A stretch of 64,000 nucleotides of DNA, taken from positions 4,850,501-4,914,500 of the forward strand of contig NC_066267.1 in assembly GCF_905404315.1 (NCBI RefSeq). Reading direction: 5' to 3'. Within the stretch, counting starts at the first letter, position 1. Each line of letters starts with the position of its first letter. Below are positions 23,201 to 35,200 of this stretch, piece by piece. The notes below the pieces were generated by a model. It saw only the letters and a program-made list of their open reading frames with translations. It had not been told where the DNA came from and searched no databases. Source of the DNA: Leptidea sinapis (lineage: Eukaryota; Arthropoda; Insecta; Lepidoptera; Pieridae). A program made the translations under genes and the position numbers.

Positions 23201-26200
23201 TATGAATCACTTTAGATGTGAGGTCTCATTTTTTTTTCACTTTTATAAACCTTTCCGGATCGGCGCGCTCCGGATCTCGCTGTACACTGTAGATCGGCAA
23301 GCTTCCGGCAATTTCGCGGCATTTTCCCCGTGTGTATTATTTTACGTGTAGTTATAAAATGCTTATAACTAGGGTGATTTGAGTGACTGTCACTGAAAGC
23401 TATTGAAACAAGCTATAAGACCATGTATAAATTGTTCATATTGTCTTTCTTTTTTATTTCACACAGACTTTTCGTTCGAAAAAAAGTGTTTAAATAGGTA
23501 TATTTTAAAATAAATATTGTTATTATTGTTAATTACTTGTTTTATTTATTTCATTTTATGTTTTTGTAATGAATAGTATATGTTCATTATAAAATAAAGC
23601 TTAAATCTCCACAAAGAACGATCTTCGTGTAAAGTCTTGATAACGACCGCTCGCTGCGCCGGCCGGGAACAAGTGGACACATAAGTGCTTTGTCCGTAAA
23701 GCTATGACGTCGAATATTGGTGGCCTTGAATCGTAACGGATCGAAATGTGTTTGGGAATTCACTCGTTCATAACTGCGTAGGCAAATAAACCATCTTGTA
23801 CACCTAATAAGGGTCAAAACTGGATGAGGTAAAAGAGTGCCCCGCGGCACAGCCGCTCTCATTGTTTTTTGAATTACCAGTGCCCGCGGGCACGTCCGAT
23901 GCGGAAAGGTAAATATACGTAATTAAATTAAAACAGCAATTTGCCTACATAAGCCTAATTAAAGCTTCATAAGCCTTATAAATATATATAAGCCTTATAA
24001 TATATCACATCCGATATCACATTGTAATCCATATTTTATATAAAAAAAAGCCCGTTGAGTTTCTTGCGCCCATTCTTCTCAGGTCTGAGGCAGTCTCTTT
24101 CGAATGGTGGTAGTTTTTGACGTTCAATAAGTGATTTTAAATCCTATTTTGAATAAAAATATTTGAATTTGAATAACGAGATTAGTAATATTTGTATTTC
24201 TTAGTTTTTGGTTAACATAATATAATTTTCGTGTTTTAGTTTTTTTGGATTTCAACGTGTAGTATTTTAGATTATTCGGATGGTCATAATAAAAATCATG
24301 TGAAACACAAAAATTAATTATGAAATTAAATAACGAATACGGCTGTACGGGCTTGAACCCTTTGCCTATCCTAATAATGGACGAAAAAACCAAAAAAAAA
24401 ACAACTTCACCGTATTACTTTTTTGTTACAGTGATGCTCGCACATTTCACTCTCATAATCATAACGCGCCTAAAGAAGTATAACTTCAAAAAAAAAAAAA
24501 ACAATTCAAACTTCATACAAGTTCCATAATACTCATCATTATATACAGAATATCTAAAACTTGTGTTCAAATTGTTTTTAATTTTTGTAGAGCTCTTTTC
24601 TTTTTGATTGCGACAAATATTGCTTACAAAGACTTATGGTTAATAATGACAGTAAAAACATTGAGGATACTTGTAGAATACATCTATATCTAGGGTAAAC
24701 GCTGGTTTAGGAAAACTGTTACTAAAATATCTGGTTGCGATGAAATTCAAATGTTACTATGAGTTCTGAGGTATCTCTTTGTACAAGCGAAGAGTTTTAG
24801 TTGTATGCCAAACAGAAAACAATTAGTTATATTTTGTATGTACATACAAAAGACTTACAATACACTAGCGTATAGACAAACAGAGCGTGCGAGAGAGAAG
24901 AATATATCCCCTATCAGAGATACACCAAGACAGAAAAGGTAAGTGACAAGTATTCAACAGTAAGCCACGCAGTAAAGGCACTAAAGGTAACGCACACATA
25001 GTAATTTCTTTGATTAACACAAGTGTTACACATTCAATAAAAACACTTTATTAAAGGACTAAAACGGAATAAGAACTTACATTAGATTTTTACGTAAAAG
25101 TTACATTTTTATTATTATTTAAGTTACCCCGACGTTTGAAGACCTTTCCAGGTCTCGTTTTCAGCAAAATGAGACGTGTAATTGTAACTGTAATTTTACA
25201 TTACATTTTTGCCTAAAGGTTACAATTTTATTATTTATTGAAGTAGGCGTTACTTTGCGGAAATCCATAATTATACAAATGATTAGAGTTTTCTTAAGTG
25301 TTAATTTGTAAGTGGCACGAGACACAATGTCTCGTGCCAGATTTTGGCGAGACAACACGTCCTGAGGATGCCTCGTGTAGAGGCGAAACACGTGTCGAAA
25401 TGTTTAAAGACAAATATTGGCGCAATTAACACTAAAGAAAACTCAAATCATTTGTATAATTATGGATTTCCGCAAAGTAACGCCTACTTCAATAAATAAT
25501 AAAATTGAAACTTTTAGGCAAAAATGTAATGTAAAATTACAGTTACAATTACACGTCTCATTTTCCTGAAAACGAGACCTGTAATTGTCTCGTTTTCAAG
25601 GAAAGGAGATGTGCAATTGTAACTGTGTTTTTACATTAGATTTTTGCGTAAAAGTTATTTATTTAACGCGACGTTTCAAGATCTACCAGATCTCGTTTTC
25701 AGGGGGATTATGCATTTTAATCCTTAAAATGTTTTTATTTTAAACGCACACATTGAGAAATCACAATTGGTCACGTATTTTCGGGCTTTCAGATTGTCTA
25801 TAAGCTAGTATATTCTAAGTCCATGATACAAATCTAACGTTGATTTTTGTGAACATCTCGAAATTGAACCCTGCTTACGGATATAGCCTGCAACAGTTTT
25901 CCAAAATAATAAATAGAGTTTTGTCGCATGTACCTTTTCAGTCTTTTCGAGGCTGCCTTTCTCGACAGCAATCTGTGGTTCAGGCTCGCTGTCACTGCCA
26001 GAGTCTGCCGGCTCCCAAGACCTGGCATCATCCATAGCAAAATATACTGCGTGACGCTACAATGGCGACCTTAAATGAACCCGTGTGTTCATATAGAGAG
26101 CTACTTAACTTTAATCATAAAAAAAATAAAAACACATAATTCACCTAAGTAATTCAATTTTCCCTAGCATCATTTCAGAACAACCTGTAAGTAATCTAGT

Positions 26201-29200
26201 AGCCGCGGACTAGCGTAGGCACTTTACAATGACACCTCCTTCTACCACGCTACGCCGTAGTCGTCAGAACTCGTAGGAGAATAGTGCCCACGTAAGGGTG
26301 ATTCAAATTTTGTTTTCTAAGTTAATAATTTCGTTGCTTGAAAATTTCAATTATTTACTTAAATTTTTAGAAATATTTTTTTATGATTACAGCAAAGTAT
26401 ACCTTTGTGTTCATTTAATGTCGCCATTTTGAAGCGCCGCGTTATTATACCTTCTGGTGTTTCTACATGATAAAGTACGTATTTATTCTGGCTAAGGATT
26501 CATGAGAAATCTTTAAAAAACAAAATAAATAAATATTTATAATAAATATAATTTGTGACACACAAATCACAAAATACAATGCTTTTAATTGTAGTAATAT
26601 TGATGTTATTAATTCAATAAAATGCGTATTTATCTAACTCGAATTTGATTCCACTCTCCTGTCAATTTGTAAATACATGTTCCTTAGATAAAGGATTGGT
26701 CTCCGCTGCTCTCCAACTAGATACCGCAGTCGTAGTCGCAAAGTACGGCAACTAATACTACGCCCAAGTGAGCATACTCGAGCCAGTCTCGAACAATATG
26801 TGGCGTTCACGTGCCACATGTTCTGTTAAACTTTGCTAATAATTGAAACTAAAATGCCGGGTTGCGTCGTAAAACTTTGTAAACATGCTACAAGTAATAA
26901 GAGACACTAGGATCACATATCATCAGTAAGTATTTTGTATTTAAATGTAAAATAACACAAAGTGTATGTTACAAAATTTGAAAGATGCCATTGAGTGTCA
27001 AATGCCACGCACACAAGCATCTAATAGTTGCCGTAATAAAAAAGCTATTGTTCTCAGGTAGTGTGGCATCCAGTTGGAACGCAGAGGAGAACAATCCTTA
27101 ATCTAACACATTTCCCTATTTTTAACACACTAATAAATCATATTATTTATTTATTTACTGAATTATACTTAAACTTAATAAAATTATACAAAACTTGAAA
27201 AAAAAACTAATAGGACATCTGGATTCGAAACGGGGTCTTCTGATTTCCGAATCACCTATTGTAGTGGCGAAATTTACTTTGGTATTCTAATGTTATTGTA
27301 ACAGTGTCTCATTAAAACACTGATAAAACTACATTTTTTAAAATTGAGACCTAGCTTGATCGATTTCTCGCCCCAGAAACTACTTTTATAATAAATTTTA
27401 TTAAAATCATTGGAGCCGTTTCCGAGATTCAGATTTTATATAAATTTATATATACAAGGATTGCTCGTTTGAAGATAATATAAGATATTAACATTGGTCA
27501 ATGTTTACTGCTAGTTTTAGAGTGACATCAACATAAGGTTATATTAATGGAAACATCAAAGAAGAAATTCAATATTGAAGATTAATACAAGTTATAACGG
27601 TAAACCTAAAGCGTTATTCCTCTTATTTCAATTAATCTTCAAGGTCCCAATTTAATATTTAAAATACAATATTGAAGTTAACTAACTGGTGATTAAGCTT
27701 CTAGAATATTCCTACTTAATTAAAAAACTTTACGGTTTCATCAATTAATATTATACAAATAATCATCAATAATGTAAATTAATATAATAAAATTATTATT
27801 ACTACCAGATTTGATAATTTGACTAATAATTTTGTGCCATCGACAGTGCGACCTACCATAGAATATGGTCCGGTATCAGACCGCGTCCGATGATTCAGCC
27901 GGACCGATCCGAACATGTGTTTAGACTTTAACAATCAATGACGTCGAAGATTTGACATAGTGGTTAGTGACCTTGACTACTCAGCTAGAGTTTGCTAAAG
28001 ATTTGAGGGTTTTAAACATAGTAGCCAAAAATGTTTATGTGATTAATTAACTTACATCAGGACGACCGAGCCTTGCTCGGATTTTTAAGAATGCACAAAA
28101 CTTTAACAAAAAAAAAAAAATAATACGACATCTCGATTCGAACCCGGGTTTTCTGCTTTTCGGATCACCCAATCTCCCATCTGATCTATTATAGTCTTGT
28201 ATAAAGTCGCGAAATTTACCTTTGTATTCTAATGTTATTGTAGCAGTTTCTCATAAAAACACTGATAAAACTATATTTTTTTTAATTGAGACCTTCGATC
28301 GATTTTTCGCTCCCGAAACTACCTGTATGCTTAATTACATCAAAATCATTGGAGCCGTTTCCGAGATTCAGATTATATATCCAAGAATTGCTCGTTTAAA
28401 GGTATAAGATATCGCTACCAGGCTCACAAAATATAGGCAAATCCTAGTTTGGAGCAGGATAATTTGAGTCAAGTATCATTAATCTATCAAACAAAGAGGA
28501 CAGAGGGGTGAACTCACTCGCACTTGGTGTGGTCGTGCGCCACGTGCGTGCGCGCGTGAAGCAGCAGCGAGAGCGCGCGCTTTAGACGGTGTGCCGCGCG
28601 AGCCGCACCTCCCCCCGCCCGCTCTCCCACTCCCACCAGTCGCGCACAGCCCTCACGAAGAGCGACACGTGCCTCGCTGTTTGCTTCCCCTACTTCACCG
28701 GCCTGCATGTGAATCAAATATTTCATGGGATTAAAATGCGACCACGTACCGAAAGACGCAGTGTTGGTAGACCCCCCACAAGATCTGGTCAAGATTGCAA
28801 GAATAGTTTGGATGAGATCTAGATCGTCATGGAGATCTTTGGGGGAGGCCTTTGTCCAGCAGTAGACGCCTTCCGGTTAATGTTGGATAATATGGTAATC
28901 TTAGAATAATAACGCTTAGAACGTGAGTTGAAATGAAACAGTTTCAATGTGGTCTTTTATGACCACATACGTTTCCGGCCGCGTCAGTTTCATTCTGCCA
29001 ACTTCCAGGACAATCAGTGCGCGAAATTTAATTGAAAAATGACCTACTGGGCAGTAAACTGGTGTCACAAAGCGTCTTATAATATAAATTATGATAAGAA
29101 AATCACATTTCACACATAAGACGATTTCACAACTTTTAATTTAAGCTAATACATTGGTCAAAACAGCAAAATATTTTGTAAATTTTGTTTAAAACGCCAT

Positions 29201-32200
29201 TAAAAAATATTTAAGCCATTAAGCTATAATGTACGACGCGTTTGTTTTTTTAAATCCAAGATGGCCGCCGCGTAAATTTGTTTTATACAATATTGATATC
29301 GAATCCGAGGTTCTCGAGGGTGCAGAGAACGAATTTCGGATCATTTTTTAAATCCAAGATGGCCGCCGCGCAAAATTATGATTTCGATGATTTTAGTTCC
29401 ACGTGGCACAAAATTTCAGAAAGATGCCTATAAGTTGTTTGGCATTAGGGTTATATTACACCGCGCCATTATAAATACCACGCATACTTATAGACCCAAA
29501 TGAATATTTCACCGCAGCCATCTCAGATCCGCGACGCCGCCAATAAAAACATCCACGATGCCATACACATTGCCGAAGATCTTAACAAATGGAAAGCGAT
29601 CGTCCGGAAAATAATCCATCGAGGCCACGACCCTTAGCAATGTGGAAAACGACACAAAGAGGAGGAGTATTTGATTAAATGTCAAAGTATTATCAATAAA
29701 ATCAAAGGTTACCTGAACGATCTCTTGCAAGTTCCGAAGCAGCGATGATTCCTGCAGGTCGGGAGGCGCGGGCGGAGGCGGAGGAGCCGACAGCGTTCGC
29801 TCAAACGTCATTATTGACCATCTAAATATTAAAAAAATAATTTGTTCACGATCCGAGCGATTTTTGCGCGGGTGTAATTTGTGAGCACGGGGTGAAGCCG
29901 AGGGCCTCAATACACCCCAGTAAAGGAATCGCATTTATCCGCGAGTTAAATATAGTCCATTATACGATACTATTATAATAAACATAAGAGCTAATTGTGG
30001 TATCTTTATCAAAATATATTTCAAAGGTATCTACGTCGCATAATTCATAATTCGTATAGAAATAATTGTAGCTTGTTTACTGTCAAAATAACCAACACAA
30101 AAGTTAAATATTATACTGTATGGAGTAGGGTTCAAATGATAGTGAAGTGGATACCCTTTACCTGTAGTCTCTTACAATAGAGAGGGATACCAGAGGAATC
30201 AAAGGAGCAATGCCGGCATTTTGGGCAAGTGTACGCGCTGTTCTTAAAGGTACTCAAGCCGTATTAAGATTTATCATTGTCTATGATAGCTTAACACCGT
30301 TACAGTATAAAAATAAATATTTACAAGCTATTTCCCGCAACTCAAAGGTTTGATATTTCCTCGCGATGTATTGCTTCACCAGAAAAGCGGAGGCTAAACA
30401 TTTGGCATCGGAAATACATAGCTACAAGGTGGGGATGAAACCGACACCTGCCACATTATAGAAAGAAAGAACGAAAAAAAACAAACATTTATTTTCATAG
30501 GTCAAAATTACATATGATTGTCAGATATTATCAACACTTCGGCAAAATTGAGCTTTAATGAAAAGAAGTTGCAAGAAACTCATTGTCACTCATCTTAATT
30601 TATATTTTTAGTTTCAGCATTTTATATTATACTATATACAATGTATGTAAAGTGATACAGCAAAATTAATGCAAGAAAAATTACTTGTGTACGTTAAAAA
30701 AAGAAAAATTCAATAGGAACGAATACCTAGACGAATCAATTCACATAACTTAAAATAAAATCTTGTATGCTTTATTCAACTCTCGGGTTGTGGCTCCATC
30801 TACAGGATCTACTTTACAGTTGATCACCTGCTCAATCCCGATATTTCCATATTAGGAAATTGACTTGAGATGTCGCTCTCTCAAATCTGACTTCACTTTA
30901 AAATAAAAAATTGTTTATAAAAAAATATGAATCTCCGAAGTCAGGACCAATCAGGCACCACAAGCATCGCCCGTTCACGGTTAGTCAAAGGCCATTGCGC
31001 CAATTAGGGTTTGTTTATCGCCTCATCTTACCGGTCCAGCATTTTGGTGGAAGCCCGCTCGTATCTCTCGAGCAGCTGCTGCAGGTTGGCCGCGTCGTCG
31101 CAGGATGAGCCCCAGCCCAGCACCCGCGCCAGGTCGTTGCCGGTACCCAGGGGGAGAACTGCTGTCTGCACTTGGCGCTGGTCACAGTCCAAAGTGTTAC
31201 CAACACTCGATAATAGAGTTAAGATAGATACGAATGTAATAAATATGTTTCTATTTTAGTAATAGAAAGTTGTTAAATGAAAACGATGGAATTTACGGGA
31301 TGGGGAGTGGTGAGGCAAGCGCCTATGGACCTAACTAGTGGGAGGTTCCTTTGTACATGCCGGCTAGATTATGGGTACCACAACGGCAACTATTTCTGCC
31401 GTGAAGCAGTTACTGTATGTGTGTTTACATTACTGTGTTTCGGTCTGAAGGGCGCCGTAGCTAGTGAAATTACTGGGCAAATGAGACTTGACATCTTATG
31501 TCTCAAGGTGACGAGCGCAGTTGTAGTGTCGCTCAAAATTTATGGGGTTTTTCAAGAATCCTGAGCGGCATTGCATCGTAATGGGCAGGGCGTATCAATT
31601 ACCATCACCTGAACGTCCTGCTCGACTCATCCCTTATTTTCATAAAAAAATGGATATTTGTACATTCCAATTAGTACCAACATTCAGTTATGATAATATT
31701 AATACAATAATTTGTAACCTGTTAATAATATATTGTTTTAGTTATTATATTTAGTACATTTTTAAGTAATTGTAATATTATATAATCACATGCAAAATCT
31801 TAGTGATGTGTTATTCTGATGTCGGTAGTTTCGTATTATTAACATTGTTAGTAGGGTAACTGTTACGAATGGCTCTCAGCTATTGGGCACTTCTTGTTGG
31901 GACAGTCGAAAGTGTCGGACGTGCTGGCTGCTGGTCAACCGACTGCCCTATTATTATAAATCATTTAGTGTTACTTGTATATAGTTGTGATTGTAGTGAA
32001 ATATTTGAATATATATTCTAATAAAGTGGTCCGTAAAAGTGTTTTTATTAAAATTAGTAATAGAAGGCTGTGGTTATTAAATGAAAGCTATGAAATCTTT
32101 TTTTACGAGGTGATTTGAGACTTACGGGATGGGGAGTGGTGAAGTAACCGCCTATGGATCTAATCTACAGACCAGGTTATTCAAAGCTTTGATTTTTGAA

Positions 32201-35200
32201 GTTTGAACTTATTTCGGCATTGATAACTGACAAGCGATTGTCATTGAAAAGATGTCTCTTTCCATAGAGGAAGAATAGGTTAAAACTTAGTATCCCGTAG
32301 CACGAGCACACATTTTTTACCTCATAATTCCCGAAGAATAGAATAGAATAGACAGTTAGAGACGTATTAGTTATGTGAGGTTTAGCAAATGATTACAAAT
32401 AAGGAATTTTATCGAAGTACGATAGCCTTAAAGACGTTTTATCTAATATAGGTTTATACCTTCGATAAGCGTATAGTTATGAATAAGGCGGTAAGTCTAT
32501 ACTTCCAACGCTAAGGCGGCTATGATTGACGTCATCCCGCAACAATGTTTTATTAATTAAAATATAACTTCAACGTTAAACACTTCATTTTAAACTCCAT
32601 CAATTTCCGGCCCTTCTTTCAAATGCGTTTAACTTAAATTTAATTCTTGTTCTAAATTAAATGTTCTCTCAATTCAATTTTCTTGCCTTTATGAACAGTG
32701 TTATTGAAATGTCGAAATAATTTTGTAATTCCATTTTGATATAAATCATGACTGTATTTTTCTTTGACATGTAATAGCTTATATGACGACTAAAATATAA
32801 ATTAAGTTTATTACAACTAAAATATTTTTACATAAAAAACGTCCAAAACGTGTTTCGACTGTGGCAATGTATATAATATTCTTTTCAGCCCGTGAATGAA
32901 CAATGATTTTGTACTGTTTTTCCCTATGTAAGATGTAATATAAACGGAGTTATACATACAGTCTATGTGAAATAAATGACATATAAATGATGCTTCTGGA
33001 TTGGTTTTCGAAGATTACCTTCTAAAACCAAACATACAAATTATACCTTTTTATGATATATTACTGCTTCTATTGAGCAGAGTATTAATTTAATAACCAC
33101 TGCTTCTATTGAGCAGTGTACTAATTTAAGTAAAGATTTGGAATATTTTCCAAAAAATTAAACAATAAGACAATAGTGGACTCCTCTAGCAGTGTAAAAA
33201 CAAGTAATTTAACATGTACTAGAATAAGTAATAATTGTAAAATTGCAAACCTGATGCACCAAAACATGTAAGGATTATTTGAAAGAAGGATAAATGAAGT
33301 ATCATTTGAAACAATTTGTCTTTACTAGGGGACGTTCAACAACGGATGCAGGTGTTGAGCTAATCAAGAATATTTTTGATGCCTGTGAGGAATCGCAAAA
33401 TGCACTTGGCATTTTCTGTGATTTATCTAAGGCTTTTGATTGTGTTCAACATTCAACGCTGGTCAGGAAGCTATACCACTATGGCATAAAAAGAACTGCG
33501 CTCGATCTTCTGACTACATATCTAAACAATAGAATTCAGAGAGTCGACGTACATGGCAAGAGATCTGCTGGGACTCTTCTCAGTATGGGGGTACCACAAG
33601 GGTCTATTCTTGGACCGTTCCTCTTCCTCATCTATATAAATGATCTTCCTAATCTTATAGAGAAAAAACATAAGGTAGTATTGTTTGCGGACGACACTTC
33701 ACTGATTTTCAAAGTGAAAAGAAACGAAGCTATGTATGACGAAGTGAACGATATTTTAACAGACATCGTGTACTCGTTTAGTGCTAATAACCTATTGTTA
33801 AATAGCAAGAAAACTAAATACATTAAATTTACCGTACGAAATGTCAAAAATGTAAATGAAAATGTTTTGTGAAACGGAGAGGTGATTGAACCGGTGGAAT
33901 CTGCTTTATTTCTTGGCATAACTCTAGATTCCAAATTACAATGGGGCGAATTGAAGGATTGGCAAACAGACTTAGTCCTGCGGCATACGTGGTTAAAAGA
34001 TCAGACAATTAACTGACATAGATACGGCGCGACTAGTATACTTTAGTTATTTCCATAGAATTATGTTCTATGATGTATTGCTATGGGGCAACGCTGCCGA
34101 TATTAATACAATATTTGTGCTGCAGAAGAGGGCTATTCGCGCTATTTATAACCTAGGTCCTAAAGAATCATTGAGGGCAAAATTCAAAGAAATAAACATC
34201 TTGACTGTTGCTTCTTAATATATTCTTGATAATGTAATGTATGTTCATAGGCACATAAGTGAATTTGCCAGAAACTGTCATAACCATAATGTTAACACCA
34301 GGAACAGACATAAACTTATGATGCCTACTACTCGGCTAAGTCGAATTAGTAAGTCTTTTGTAGGGCGATGTATATGCTTTTACAACAAGATCCCAGAAAA
34401 TGTTCAAAACAAAAGTATAACGTTATTCAAAAGAATTGTTAAAAAACGTTTGTGTGGTAAAGGTTACTATGATACCACAGATTGGGAATAGAGTGACCGC
34501 TCTCAAGGTATTAAATAATAAGCTTAATTGTACAATATTACTTTGTAAACATATTTATTCGATGAAACAATTAATAAAGCCCGCTGAGTTTGTTGCGCCC
34601 ATTCTTGTCAGTTCTGAGGCATTCATTTTGGAATGGGTGGCAGTTTTTTTTTGACTTTCAATAAGTGATGTGACATCCTATTTTGAATAAAAATATTTGA
34701 ATTTGAATTTGAATATAAGTGCACATGTAATAAATAAATATGACACGAATTATACTATTTCCAACATTAATTAATAATTTCATGAAGACCTTTTCACAGG
34801 TATGGGTGTGATAAAAAATAATTTTTGAGTTTCAGTTCTAAGTATGGGAAACCCCCAAAATTTATTGTTTTATTTTTTTCTATTTTTGTGTGAAAATATT
34901 AATGCGGTTCACAGAATAGCTCTACTTAGTTTCAACAATATAATTCTTTTAGTTTCGGAAAAAAGTGACAGTCATGACGAATCTATAAGGGTACCGTATT
35001 TTGCCATTTGGCTACGGAACCCTTAAAAAGAGATGACCTTTTACTTTATCTTTTCATTACAATGAATACTATATAATATTTCAATTAATCTCATAACGAG
35101 CTCAACCCGGCCAGAAAAGCCATAGCTCTTGGATAATTAATCACAATTTTATAGGAAACTCTTCTTTTCAATTACAAATATATTTTACGGTATAAGCTGA

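Larger units (their letters stand above)
25150..25580. mobile_element. Large fold-back element, arms about 157 bp
   Basis: The left arm 25150-25307 is matched in reverse by 25424-25580 almost base for base (for example GAAGTAGGCGTTACTTTGCG inverted as CGCAAAGTAACGCCTACTTC). The spacer 25308-25423 holds a perfect 12-bp hairpin and a hammerhead-like core. No open frame. Confidence 0.85.

Noticed and set aside
25840..26040. Start codon of a separate gene (MDDARSWEP) at the acidic DGK exon
   Set aside because: The upstream bases are intron and MITE; the phase fits an internal exon starting at 26021.
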